DNA of 64,000 nucleotides from Aristolochia californica (GCA_029961685.1 JARWKL010000015.1:13142801-13206800), one strand, 5' to 3'. Counted from the stretch's first letter, positions 13,201 through 27,600 are shown. The notes: a model not told the origin generated them from the sequence alone. Numbers and translations: made by a program.

Positions 13201-15769
13201 GAATTTCCCAAGCACGGATTTTGGAGTTCATTTTTAGTGCGTGAAATAATTTCCTATTTATTATTATAGTTTTCAATTTTTTTTGCACACATGAACTCTA
13301 GAATTTTCATTTTGTTGCGATCTTATATCTTTTTTGTTTAAGAGGAAAAATGGGAGAGTGAAAACTCAAGCTTGGATCTCAAAAAAAAAATTTGAAATGC
13401 ACAAATGCTGAGAGTGTTAATTCCTAAAAGTATCTGTGATTTTTAAGGATAGGCAAAACGAGGGTTGTTGGCTCTAGTAAATATCCAACCACTTGAGAAT
13501 ATAAGTTTTTCTACTCCCCCAAATTTTCTGATCTGAAGGCCACTTGCATCCTCAACATGCTTGTGGCATGCATATCCACCACACTTAAAACATGTTAGTA
13601 TCAGTTAGAGGTCTCTTTCCTATAAAATTCCACCAAGCTATTATTAGGGGGTTGTACTAGTGGAATTTCCCAAACATGGATTTTGGAGTTCATTTTTAGT
13701 GCGTGAAATAATTTTTTATTGATTATAAAAGTTTTCAAAAAAAATTTCACACATGAACTCTAGAATTTTCATTTTGTCGCTATCTTCTATCTTTTTTGTT
13801 TACGAGGAAAAATGGGAGAGTGAAAACTCAAGTTTGGATATGAAAAAAAAAAATTTGAAATGCACAAATGCTGAGTGAGATAATTCCAAAAAGTATATGT
13901 GATTTTTAAGGATAGGCAAAAAGTGGGTTGTTTGGCTGTGGTAAATATCCAACCACTTGAGAATTTAACTTTTTCTACTCCCCCTAATTTTTGGATCTAA
14001 AGGCCACTTGCATCCTCAACATGCTTGTGGCATGCATATCCACCACTCTTAAAAACATGTTAGGATCAGTTAGAGGTCTCTTTCCTATAAAATTCCACCA
14101 AGCTCTTATTAGAGGGTTGTACTAGTGGAATTTCCCAAGCATGAATTTTGGAGTTCATTTTTAGTGCGTGAAATAATTTTCTATTAATTATAATAGTTTT
14201 CAATTTTTTTGCACACATGAACTCTAGAATTTTCATTTTGTTGTTATCTTATATCTTTTTTTTTTACGAGGAAAAATAGGAGAGTGAAAACTAGAGTTTG
14301 GATCTGAAAAAAAAAAAAAAATTGAAATACCCAAATGTTGAGAGAGATAATTCCAAAAAGTATCTGTGATTTTTAAGGATAGGCAAAAAGTGGGTTGTTT
14401 GGCTCTGGTAAATATCCAACCACTTGAGAATTTAACTTTTTCTACTCCCCCTAATTTTTGGATCTGAAGCCCACTTGCATCCTCACCATGCTTGTGGCAT
14501 GCACATTCACCACACTTAAAACATGTTAGGATCAGTTAGAGGTCTATTTCCTATAAAATTCCACCAAGCTATAATTAGGGGGTTGTACTAGTGGAATTTC
14601 CCAAGCATGGATTTTGGAGTTCATTTTTAGTGCGTGAAATAATTTTCTATTTATTATTATAGTTTTCAAATTTTTTTGCACACATGAACTCTAGAATTTT
14701 CATTTTGTTGCGATCTTACATCTTTTTTGTTTACGAGGAAAATTGGGAGAGTGAAAACTCAAGTTTGGATCTAAAAAAAATTTTGAAATGCACAAATGCT
14801 GAGAGAGATAATTCAAAAAAGTATCTGTGATTTTTAAGGATAGGCAAAACGTGGGTTGTTTGGCTCTGGTAAATAAATATCCAACCACTTGAGAATTTAA
14901 CTTTTTCTACTCCCCCTAATTTTTGGATCTGAAGGCCACTTGCATCCTCAACATGCTTGTGGCATGCATATATCCACCACACATAAAACCAGTTAGGATC
15001 AGTTAGCGGTCTCTTTCCTATAAAATTCCACCAAGCTATTATTAGGGGGTTGTACTAGTGGAATTTCCCAAACATGGATTTTGGAGTTCAATTTTAGTGC
15101 GTGAAATAATTTTCTATTTATTGTTATAGTTTTCAAATTTTTTTGCACACATGATCTCTAAAATTTTCATTTTGTTGCGATCTTATATCGTTTTTGTTTA
15201 CGAGGAAAAATGGGAGAGTGAAATCTCAAGTTTGGATCTGAAAAAAAAAATTTGAAATACACAAATGCTGAGAGAGATAATTCCAAAAAGTATCTGTGAT
15301 TTTTAAGGATAGGAAAAAAGTGGGTTGTTTGGCTCTGGTAAATATCCAACCACTTGAATATTTAACTTTTTCTACTCCCCCTAATTTTTGGATCTGAAGG
15401 CCACTTGCATCCTCAACATGCTTGTGGCATGCATATATCCACCACACATAAAACCAGTTAGGATCAGTTAGCGGTCTCTTTCCTATAAAATTCCACCAAG
15501 CTATTATTAGGGGGTTGTACTAGTGGAATTTCCCAAACATGGATTTTGGAGTTCAATTTTAGTGCGTGAAATAATTTTCTATTTATTATTATAGTTTTCA
15601 AATTTTTTTGCACACATGAACTCTAAAATTTTCATTTTGTTGCGATCTTATATCTTTTTTGTTTACGAGGAAAAATGGGAGAATGAAAACTCAAGTTTCG
15701 ATCTGAAAAAAAAATTTGAAATGCACAAATGCAGAGAGAGATAATTTCAAAAAGTATCTGTGATTTTTA
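10205..15769 (+). repeat. Monomers 23-34 (domain A)
   Basis: Units start at 10205, 10668, 11133, 11596, 12057, 12520, 12984, 13446, 13909, 14376, 14837 and 15306. Unit 14837 carries a 4-bp duplication (ggtaaataaatatcc), which makes it 469 bp. Units 14837 and 15306 are near neighbours in sequence and share gcatatatccaccacacata, aaaccagttagg and cagttagcggtctc. Segments from this stretch reappear further right: about 10.02-11.76 kb at 15.59-17.33 kb, and about 11.56-12.38 kb at 21.30-22.12 kb. Confidence 0.93.
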
Positions 15770-18700
15770 AGGATAGGCAAAAAGTGGGTTGTTTGGCTCT
15801 GGTAAATATCCAACCACTTGAGAATTTAACATTTTCTACTCCCCCTATTTTTTTGATCTGAAGGCCACTTGCATCCTCGACATGCTTGTGGCATGCATAT
15901 CCACCACACTTAAAACATGTTAGGATCTATTAGAGGTCTCTTTCCTATAAAATTCCACCAAGCTATAATTAGGGGGTTGTACTAGTGGAATTTCCCAAGC
16001 ATGGATTTTGGAGTTCATTTTTAGTGCGTGAAATAATTTTTTATTTATTATTATAGTTTTCAAATGTTTTTCCACACATTAACTCTAGAATTTGCATTTT
16101 GTTGCGATCTTTTATCTTTTTTGTTTACAAGGAAAAATGGGAGAGAGAAAACTAAAGTTTGGATCTAAAAAATAAAAATTTGAAATGGACAAATCCTGAG
16201 AGAGAAAATTCCAAAAAGTATCTGTGATTTTTAAGGATAGGAAAAAAGTGGGTTGTTTGGCTTTGGTAAATATCCAACCACTTGAGAAATTTACTTTTTC
16301 TACTCCCCCTAATTTTTGGATCTGAAGGCCACTTGCATCCTCAACATGCTTGTGGCATGCATATCCACCACACTTAATACATGTTAGGATCAGTTAGAGG
16401 TCTCTTTTTTGTCAAATTCCACCAAGCTATTATTAGGGGGTTGTACTAGTGGAATTTCCCAAACATGGATTTTGCAGATCATTTTTAGTCCGTGAAATAA
16501 TTTTCTATTTATTATTATAGTCTTCAAATTTTTTTTCGCATATGAACTCTTGAATTTTCATTTTGTCGTGATCTTATATGTTTTTTGTTTACAAGGAAAA
16601 ATGGGAGAGTAAAAACACAAGTTTGGATCTGAAGAAAAAAAATTTTGAAATGCACAAATGCTAAGAGAGATAATTCCAAAAATTATCTGTGACTTTTAAG
16701 GATAGGCAAAAAGTGGGTTGTTTGGCTCTGGTAAATATCCAACCACTTGAGAATTTAACATTTTCTACTCCCCCTAATTTTGGATCTGAAAGCCACTTGC
16801 ATCCTCAACATGCTTGTGGTATGCATATCCACCACAATTAAAACAAGTTAGGATCTATTAGAGGTCTCTTTCCTATAAAATTCCACCAAGCAATAATTTG
16901 GGGGTTGTACTAGTGGAATTTCCCAAGCATGGATTTTGGGGTTCATTTTTAGTGCGTGTAATAATTTTCTATTTATTATTATAGTTTTCAATTTTTTTTG
17001 CACACATGAACTCTAGAATTTTCATTTTGTTGCGATCTTATATCTTTTTTGTTTATGAGGAAAAATGGGAGAGAGAGAACTCATGTTTGAATCTAAAAAA
17101 AAAAAAATTTGAAATGCACAAATCAGGAGAAAGATAATTCCCAAAAGTATCTGTGATTTTTAAGGATAGCCAAAAATTGGGTTGTTTGGCTCTGGTAAAT
17201 ATCTAACCACTTGAGAATTTAACTTTTTCTACACCCCCTAATTTTTGGATCTGAAGGCCACTTGCATCCTCAACATGCGTGTGGCATGCATATCCACCAC
17301 ACTTAAAACATGTTAGTATCAGTTAGAGGTCTCTTTCCTTTAAAATCCCACCAAGCTATTATTAATTGGTTCTACTAGTAGAATTTCCCAAACATGGATT
17401 TTGGAGTTCATTTTTAGTGCGTGAAATAATTTTCTATTTATTATTATAGTTTTCAAATTTTTTTGCACACATGAACTCTAGAATTTTTATTTTGTTGCGA
17501 TCTTAATTTTTTATTTACGAGGAAAAATGGGATAGTGAAAACTCAAGTTTGGATCTGAAAAAAAAAATTTGATATACACAAATGCTGAGAGAGATAATTC
17601 CAAAAAGTATCTGTGATTTTTAAGGATAGGTAAAAAGTGGGTTGTTTGGCTCTGGTAAATATCCAACCACTTGAATATTTAACTTTTTCTACTCCCCCTA
17701 ATTTTTGGATCTGAAGGCCACTTGCATCCTCAACATGCTTGTGGCATGTACATTCACCACACTTAAAACCTGTTAGGATCAGTTAGCGGTCTCTTTCCTA
17801 TTAAATTCCACCAAGCTACTTTTAGGGGGTTGTACTAGTGGAATTTCCCAAACATGAATTTTGGAGTTCAATTTTAGTGCGTGAAATAATTTTCTATTGA
17901 TTATTTTAGTTTTCAAATTTTTTTGCACACATGAACTCTAAAATTTTCACTTCATTGCAATCTTATATCTTTTTTGTTTACGAGGAAAAATGGGAGAGGG
18001 AAAACTCAAGTTTGGATCTGAAAAAAAAATTTGAAATGCACAAATTTTGAGAGAGATAATTCCAAAAAGTATTTGTGATTTTTACGGATAGGCAAAAAGT
18101 GGGTTGTTTGGATCTGGTAAATATCCAACCACTTGAGAATTTAACACTTTCTACTCCCCCTAATTTTTTGATCTGAAGGCCACTTGCATCCTCAACATGC
18201 TTGTGGCATGCATATCCACCTCACTTAAAACATGTTAGGATCTATTAGAGGTCTCTTTCCTATAAAATTCCACCAAGCTATAATTAGGGGGTTGTACTAG
18301 TGGAATTTCCCAAGCATGGATTTTGGAGTTCATTTTTAGTGCGTGAAATAATTTTCTATTTATTATTATAGTTTTCAAATTTTTTTGCACACATGAACTT
18401 TAGAATTTTCATTTTGTTGCGATCTTATATCTTTTTTGTTTACGAGGAAAAATGGGAGAGAGAAAACTCAAGTTTGGATCTAAAAAAAAAAATTTGAAAT
18501 GCACAAATGCTGAGAGAGATAATTCCCAAAAGTATCTGTGATTTTTAAGGATAGGCAAAAAGTGGGTTGTTTGGCTCTGGTAAATATCTAACCACTTGAG
18601 AATTTAAATTTTTCTACTCCCCCTAATTTTTGGATCTGAAGGCCACTTGCATCCTCAACATGCTTGTGGCATGCATATCCACCTCACTTAAAACATGTTA

Positions 18701-21700
18701 GGATCAATTAGAGGTCTCTTTCTTGAAAAACTCAACAATCTATTATTAGGGGGTCGTACTAGTGGAATTTCCCAAACATGGATTTTGGAGATCATTTTTA
18801 GTGCGTGAAATAATTTTCTATTTATTATTATTGTTTTCAAATTTTTTTTGCACATATGAACTCTAGAATTTTCATTTTGTCGCGATCTTACTTATTTTTT
18901 GTTTACAAGGAAAAATGGGAGAGTGAAAACACAAGTTTGGATATGAAAAAAAAAAATTTGAAATGCTCCAATGCTGAGAGAGATAATTCCAAAAAGTAAC
19001 TGTGATTTTTAAGGATAGGCAAAAAGTGGGTTGTTTGGCTCTGGTAAATATCCAACCACTTGAAAATTTCATTTTTTCTACATCCCCTTATTTTCTGATC
19101 TGAAGGCCACTTGCGTCCTCAACATGCTTTTGGCATGCATATCCACCACACTTAAAACATGTTAGGATCAGTTAGAGGTCTCTTTCCTATAAAATTCCAT
19201 CAAGCTATTATTAGGGGGTTGTACTTGTGGAATTTCCCAAACATGCATTTTGGAGTTCATTTTTAGTGCATGAAATAATTTTTTATTTATTACAAAAGTT
19301 TTCAAAAAAAATTTCACACATGAACTCTAGAATTTTCATTTTGTCGCGATCTTATATCTTTTTTGTTTACGAAGAAAAATGGGAGAGTGAATACTCAAGT
19401 TTGGATATGAAAAAAAAAAATTTGAAATGCACAAATGCTGAGAGAGATAATTCCAAAAAGTATCTGTGATTTTTAAGGATAGGCAAAAAGTGGGTTGTTT
19501 GGCTCTGGTAAATATCCAACATCTTGAGAATTTAACTTTTTCTACTCCCCCTAATTTTTGAATCTGAAGGCGACTTGAATCCTCAACATGGTTGTGGCAT
19601 GCATATATCTACCACACTTAAAACCTGTTAGGATCAGTTAGCTGTCTCTCTCCTATAAAATTCCACCAAGCTATTATTAGGGGGTTGTCATAGTGGAATT
19701 TCCCAAACATTTATTTTGGAGTTCAATTTTAGTGCGTGAAATAATTTTCTATTTATTATTAGAGTTTTCAATTTTTTTTGCACACATGAACTCTAAAACT
19801 TTCATTTTGTTGCGATCTTATATCTTTTTTGTTTACGAGGAAAAATGGGAGAGTGAAAACTCAAGTTTGGATCTGAAAAAAAAAAATTTGAAATGCACAA
19901 ATGCTGAGAGAGATAATTTCAAAAAGTATCTGTGATTTTTAAGGAAAGGTAAAAAGTGGGTTATTTGGCTCTGGTAAATATCCAACCACTTGAGAATTTA
20001 ACATTTTCTACTCCCCCTTATTTTTTGATCTGAAGGCCACTTGCATCCTCAACATGCTTGTGGCAGGCATATCCCCCACTTAAAACATGTTAGGATCTAT
20101 TAGAGGTCTCTTTCCTATAAAATTCCACCAAGCTATAATTAGGGGGTTGTACTAGTGGAATTTCCCAAGCATGGATTTTGGAGTTCATTTTTAGTGCGTG
20201 AAATAATTTTCTATTTATTATTATATTTTTCAAAGTTTTTTTCACACATGAACTCTAGAATTTTCATTTTGTTGCGATCTTATATCTTTTTTGTTTACGA
20301 GGAAAATGGGAGAGAGAAAACTGAAGTTGGGATCTAAAAAAAAAAATTTGAAATGCACAAATCCTGAGAGTGATAATTCCCAAAAGTAACTGTGATTTTT
20401 AAGGATAGGCAAAAAGTGGCTTGTTTGGCTCTGGTAAATATCCAACCACTTGAGAATGTAACTTTTTCTACTCCCCTAATTTTTGGATCTGAAGGCCACT
20501 TGCATCCTCAACATGCTTGTGGCATGCATATCCACCACACTTAAAACATGTTAGGATCAGTTAGAGGTCTCTTTCCTGGAAAATTCCACCAAGCTATTAT
20601 TAGGGGGTCGTACTGGTGGAATTTCCCAAACATGGATTTTGGAGATCATTTTTAGTGCGTGAAATAATTTTCTATTTATTATTATAGTTTTCAAATTTTT
20701 TTGCACATATGAACACTAGAATTTACATTTTGTCACGATCTTATTTGTTTTTCGTTTACGAGGGAAAATGTGAGAGTGAAAACACAAGTTTGGATATGAA
20801 AAAAAAAAAAAATTGAAATGCACAAATGCTCAGAGAGATAATTCCAAAAAGTAACTGTGATTTTTAAGGATAGGTAAAAAGTGGGTTGTTTGGCTCTGGT
20901 AAATATCCAACCACTTGAAAATTTCAGTTTTTCTTTTTCCCCTAATTTTTGGATCTGAAGGCCACTTGCATCGTCAACATGCTTGTGGCATCCATATCCA
21001 CCAAACTTAAAACATGTTAGGATCAGTTAGAGGTCTCTTTCCTATAAAATCCCACCAAGCTATTATTAGGGGGTTGTACTAGTGGAATTTCCCAAACATG
21101 GATTTTGGAGTTCATTTTTAGTGAGTGAAATAATTTTCTATTTATTATTATAGTTTTCAATTTTTTTTGCACACATGAACTCTAGAATTTTCATTTTGTT
21201 GCGATCTTATATCTTTTTTGTTTACGAGGAAAATTGGGAGAGAGAAAACTCAAGTTTGGATCTAAAAAAAAAAAAATTTGAAATGCACAAATCCTGAGAG
21301 AGATAATTCCCAAAAGTATCTGTGATTTTTAAGGATAGCCAAAAATTGAGTTGTTTGGCTCTGGTAAATATCCAACCACTTTAGAATTTAACTTTTTCTA
21401 CACCCCCTAATTTTTGGATCTGAAGGCCACTTGCATCCTCAACATGCTTGTGGCATGCATATCCACCACACTTAAAACATGTTAGGATCAGTTAGAGGTC
21501 TCTTTCCTATAAAATTCCACCAAGCTATTATTAGGGGGTTGTACTAGTGGAATTTCCCAATGATGGATTTTGGAGATCATTTTTAGTGCGTGAAATAATT
21601 TTCAATTTATTATTATAGTTTTCAAATTTTTTTGCACATATGAACTCTAGAATTTTTATTTTGTCGCGATCTTATATCTTTTTTGTTTACGAGGAAAAAT

Positions 21701-22257
21701 GGGAGAGTGAAAATTCAAGTTTGGATCAGAAAAAAAAAATTGAAATGCACAAATGCTGAGAGAGATAATTCCAAAAAGTATATGTGATTTTTAAGTATAG
21801 GCAAAAACTGGGTTGTTTGGCTATGGTAAATATCCAACCACTTGAAAATTTCACTTTTTCTACTCCCCCTAATTTTTGGATCTGAAGGCCACTTGCATCC
21901 TCAACATGCTTGTGGTATGCATATCCACCACACTTAAAACATGTTAGGATCAGTTAGAGGTCTCTTTCCTATAAAATCCCACCAAGCTATTATTAGGGGG
22001 TTGTACTTGTAGAATTTCCCAAACATGGATTTTGGAGTTCATTTTTAGTGCGTGAAATAATTTTCTATTTATTATTATAGTTTTCAAAATTTTTTGCACA
22101 TATGAACTCTAGTATTTTCATTTTGATGCTATCTTATATCTTTTTTGTTTACAAGGAAAAATGGGAGAGTGAAAATTCAAGTTTGGATCTGAAAAAAATA
22201 AATTTGAAATGCACAAATGCTGAGTGAGATAATTCCAAAAAGTATATGTGATTTTTA
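15770..22257 (+). repeat. Monomers 35-48 (domain A)
   Basis: Units start at 15770, 16234, 16699, 17163, 17623, 18085, 18548, 19012, 19476, 19942, 20402, 20867, 21332 and 21794. The first four are a second copy of the units at 10205-12056. Segments near 18.2-19.0 kb and 20.05-20.9 kb resemble each other at a four-unit offset of about 1856 bp, for example ggatctattagaggtctctt at 18239 and 20095. A subfamily with ggagatcattttta together with cacatatgaac recurs here and to the left (near 9.5, 10.9, 11.8, 16.5, 18.8, 20.6, 21.6 and 26.2 kb). Confidence 0.93.
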
Positions 22258-23842
22258 AGGATAGGCAAAAAGTGGGTTGTTTGGCTCTGGTAAATATCCA
22301 ACCACTTGAGAATTTAACTTTTTCTACTCCCCCTAAGTTTTGGATCTGAAGGCCACTTGCATCCTCAACATGCTTGTGGCATACATATCCACCACACTTA
22401 AAACATGTTAGGATCAATTAGAGGCCTCTTTCCTATAAAATTCCACCAAGCTATTATTATGGCGTTGTTCTAGTGGAATTTCCCAAGCATGGATTTTGGA
22501 GTTCATTTTTAGTGCGTGAAATAATTTTCTATTTATTATCATAGTTTTCAAATTTTTTTGCACACTTGAACTCTAAAATTTTCATTTTGTTGCGATCTTA
22601 TATCTTTTTTGTGTACGAGGAAAAATGGGAGTGTGAAAACTCAAGTTTGGATCTAAAAAAAAAATTGAAATGAACAAATGCTGAGAGAGATAATTCCAAA
22701 AAGTATATGTGATTTTTAAGGATAGGCAAAAAGTGGGTTGTTCGGCTCTGGTAAATATCCAACCACTTGAGAATTTAACTTTTTCTACTCCCCCTAATTT
22801 TTGGATCTGAAGGCCACTTGCATCCTCAACATGCTTGTGGCATGCATATCCACCACACTTAAAACATGTTAGGATCAGTTGGGGGTCTCTTTCCTATAAA
22901 ATCGCCTGAAGTTATTATTAGGGGGTTGTACTAGTGGAATTTCCCAAGCATGGATTTTGGAGTTCATTTTTAGTGTGTGAAATAATTTTCTATTTATTAT
23001 TATAGTTTTCAAATTTTTTTGCACACATGAACTCTAAAATTTTCATTTTGTTGCGATCTTATATCTTTTTTGTTTACGAGGAAAAATGGTAGAGTGAAAA
23101 CTCAAGTTCGGATCTAAAAAAAAATTTGAAATGCACAAATGCAGAGAGAGATAATTCCAAAAAGTATCTGTGATTTTTAAGGATAGGCAAAAAGTGGGTT
23201 GTTTGGCTCTGGTAAATAAATATCCAACCACTTGAGAATTTAACTTTTTCTACTCCCCCTAATTTTTGGATCTGAAGTCCACTTGCATCCTCAACATGCT
23301 TGTGGCATGCATATCCACCACATTAAAACATGTTAGGATCAGTTAGAGGTCTCTTTCCTTTAAAATCCCACCAAGCTATTATTAATTGGTTCTACTAGTA
23401 GAATTTCCCAAACATGGATTTTGGAGTTCATTTTTAGTGCGTTAAGTAATTTTCTATTTATTATTATAGTTTTCAATTTTTTTTGCTCCCATGAACTCTA
23501 GAATTTTCATTTTGTCGCGATCTTATATGTTTTTTGTTTGCGATGAAAAATGGAAGACTGAAAACACAAGTTTGTATCTGAAAAAAAAAAAAATTGAAAT
23601 GCACAAATGCTGAGAGAGATAATTCCAAAAAGTATCTGTGATTTTTAAGGATAGGAAAAAAGTGGGTTGTTTGGCTCTGAAAAATATCCAACCACTTGAG
23701 AATTTAACTTTTTCTACTGCCCCAAATTTTATGATCTGAAGGCCACTTGCATCCTCAACATGTTTGTGGCATGCATATCCCCCACACATAAAACATGTTA
23801 GGATAAGTTAGAGGTCTCTTTCCTATAAAATTCCACCAAGCA

Positions 23843-24685
23843 ATTATTAGGGGGTTGTACTAGTGGAATTTCCCAAACATGGATTTTGGAGTTCATTTTT
23901 AGTGCATGAAATAATTTTCTATTTATTATTATAGTTTTCAAGTTTTTTTGCACACATAAACTCTAGAATTTTCATTTTGTCACGATCTTATTTCTTTTTT
24001 GTTTACGAGGAAAAATGTGATAGTGAAAACTTAAGATTGGATCTGAAAAAAAAAAAATTTGAAATGCACAAATGCTGAGAGAGATAATTCCAAAAAGTAT
24101 ATGTGATTTTTAAGGATAGGCAAAAAGTGGGTTGTTCGGCTCTGGTAAATATCCAACCACTTGAAAATTTCACTTTTTCTACTCCCCCTAATTTTTGGAA
24201 CTGAAGGCCACTTGCATCCTCAACATGCTTGTGGCATGCATATATCCACCACACATAAAACCAGTTAGGATCAGTTAGCGGTCTCTTTCCTATAAAATTC
24301 CACCAAGCTATTATTAGGGGGTTGTACTAGTGGAATTTCCCAAACATGGATTTTGGAGTTCATTTTTAGTGCATGAAATAATTTTCTATTTATTATTATA
24401 GTTTTCAAGTTTTTTTGCACACATAAACTCTAGAATTTTCATTTTGTCGCGATCTTATTTCTTTTTTGTTTACGAGGAAAAATGGCATAGTGAAAACTTA
24501 AGATTGGATCTGAAAAAAAAAAATTTGAAATGCACAAATGCTGAGAGAGATAATTCCAAAAAGTATATGTGATTTTTAAGGATAGGCAAAAAGTGGGTTG
24601 TTCGGCTCTGGTAAATATCCAACCACTTGAAAATTTCACTTTTTCTACTCCCCCTAATTTTTGGATCTGAAGGTCACTTGCATCC
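23843..24685 (+). repeat. Adjacent near-identical monomer pair (single-unit duplication)
   Basis: About 375 bp at 23843-24219 is repeated at 24309-24685, a 466-bp (one-unit) offset, with only a handful of differences. Both copies share rare variants: agtgcatgaaat, ttttcaagttttttt, acataaactc, aaaacttaagattggatctg, gtatatgtg and ttgttcggctc. Neighbouring units elsewhere differ much more. This is what recent unequal exchange, or replication slippage by exactly one unit, would leave. Confidence 0.85.
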
Positions 24686-27600
24686 TCAACATGTTTGTGG
24701 CATGCATATCCACCACACTTAAAACTTGTTAGGATCAGTTATAGGTCTCTTTCTTATAAAATTCCACCAAGCTATTATAAGGGAGTTCTACTAGTAGAAT
24801 TTCCCAAACATGGATTTTGGAGTTTATTTTTAGTGCGTGAAATAATTTTCTATTTATTATTATAGTTTTCAAATTTTTGTGCACACATGAACTCTAGAAT
24901 TTTTATTTTGTTGCGAGCTTTTATCTTTTTTGTTTACGAGGAAAAAAGGAGAGTGAAAACTCAAGTTTGGATATGAAAAACAAATTTGAAATGCACAAAT
25001 GCTGAGAGAGATAATTCCAAAAAGTAACTGTGATTTTTAAGGATAGGCAAAAAGTGGGTTGTTTGGCTCTGGTAAATATCCCACCACTTGAAAATTTAAG
25101 TTTTTCTTCTTCCCCTAATTTTTCGATCTGAAGGCCACTAGCATCGTCAACATGCTTGTGGCATCCACATCCACCACACCTAAAACATGTTAGGATCAGT
25201 TAGAGGTCTCTTTCCTATAAAATCCCACCAAGCTATTATTAGGGGGTTGTACTAGTGGAATTTCCCAAACATGGATTTTGCAGTTCATTTTTAGTGCGTG
25301 AAATAATTTTCTATTTATTATTATAGTTTGCAAATTTTTTTAAACACATGAACTCTAGAATTTATATTTTGTTGCAATCTTATATCCTTTTTGTTTACGA
25401 GGAAAAATGGGAGAGTGAAAACTCAAGTTTGGATCTGAAAAAAAAAATTTGAAATGCACAAATGCTGAGAGAGATAATTCCAAAAAGTATCTGTGATTTT
25501 TAAGGATAGGCAAAAAGTGGGTTGTTTGGCTCTGGTAAATATCCAACATCTTGAGAATTTAACTTTTTCTACTCTGCCTAATTTTTGGTTCTGAAGGCCA
25601 CATGTATCCTCAACATGCATGTGGCATGCATATCCACCACACTTAAAACATGTTAGGATCAATTAGAGGTCTCTTTCCTATAAAATTCCACCAAGCTATA
25701 ATTAGGGGGTTGTACTAGTGGAATTTCCCAAGCATGGATTTTGGAGTTCATTTTTAGTGTGTGAAATAATTTTCTATTAATTATTATAGCTTTCATTTTT
25801 TTTTGCACACATGAACTCTAGAATTTTCATTTTGTTGCGATCTTATGTCTTTTTTCTTTACGAGGAAAAATGGGAGAGACAAAACTCAAGTTTGGATCTA
25901 CAAAAAAAAAATTTGAAATTCACTAATCCTGAGAGAGATAATTCCCAAAAGTATTTGTGATTTTTAAGGATACGCAAAAAGTGGGTTGTTTGGCTCTGGT
26001 AAGTATCCAACCACTTGAGAATTTAACTTTTTCTACTCCCCCTAATTTTTGGATATGAAGGCAACTTGCATCCTTAAAATGCCACTCGCATGCATATCCA
26101 AAACACTTAAAACATGTTAGGATCAGTTAGAGGTTTATTTCCTATAAAATTCCACCAAGCTATTATTAGAGGGTTGTACTAGTGGAATTTCCCAATGAAG
26201 GATTTTGGAGATCATTTTTAGTGCGTGAAATAATTTTCGATTTATTATTATAGTTTTCAAATTTTTTTGCACATATGAACTCTAGAATTTTCATTTTCTC
26301 GCGATCTTATATGTTTTCTGTTTATGAGGAAAAATGGGAGAGAGAAAACAGAAGTTTGGATCTGAAAAAAAAAATTTGAAATGCACAAATACTGAGAGAG
26401 ATAATTCCAAAAAGTATCTGTGATTTTTAAGGATAGGCAAAAAGTGGGTTGTTTGGCTCTGGTAAATATCCAACCACTTGAGAATTTAACTTTTTCTACA
26501 CCCCCTAATTTTTGGATCATTAGGCCACTTGCATCCTCTACATGCTTGTAGCATGCATGTCCACCACACATAAAACATGTTAGGATCAGTTAGAGGTCTC
26601 TTTCCCATAAAATTCCACCAAGCAATTATTAGGGGGTTGTAATGGTGGAATTTCCCAAACATGGATTTTGGAGTTCATTTTTAGTGCGTGAAATAATTTT
26701 CTATTTATTATTATAGTTTTCAAATATTTTTGCACACATGAACTCTAGAATTTTCATTTTGTTGCGATCTTATTTCTTTTTTGTTTACGAGGAAAAATGG
26801 GAGAGTAAAAACTCAAGTTTGGATCTGAAAAAAAAATTTGAAATGCACAAATTCTGAGAGAGATAATTCCAAAAAGTATCTGTGATTTTTAAGGATAGGC
26901 AAAGAGTGGGTTGTTTGGCTCTGGTAAATATCCAACCGCTTGAGAATTTAACATTTTCTGCTCCCCCTAATTTTTGGATCTGAAGGCAAATTACTTCCTC
27001 AACATACTTGTGGCATGCATATCCACCACACTTAAAACATGTTAGGATCAATTAGAGGTGTCTTTCCTATAAAATTCCACCAAGCAATTAATAGGGTTGT
27101 ACTAGTGGAATTTCCAAAGCACTGATTTTGGAGTTCATTTTTAGTGCGAGAAATAATTTTCTATTTATTATTATAGTTTTCAAAAAATTTTGCACACATG
27201 AACTCTAGAATTTTCATTTTGTTGCGATCTTTAATCTTTTTGGTTTACGAGGAAAAATGGGAGAGTGAAAACTCAAGTTTGGATCTGAAAAAAAAAATTT
27301 GAAAGGCACAAATGCTGAGAGTGAGAATTCCAAAAAGTATCTGTGATTTTTAAGGATAGGCAAAAAGTGGGTTGTTTGGCTCTGGTAAATATCCAACCAC
27401 TTGAGAATTTGATTTTTTCTACTCCCCCTAATTTTGGATCTGAAGGCCACTTGCATCCTCAACATATTTGTGGCATGGATATCCACCACACTTAAAACAT
27501 GTTAGGATCAGTTAGAGGTCTCTTTCCTATAAAATTCCACCAAGGAATTATTAGGGGGTTGTACTAGTGGAATTTCCCAAGCATGGATTTTGGAGTTCAT

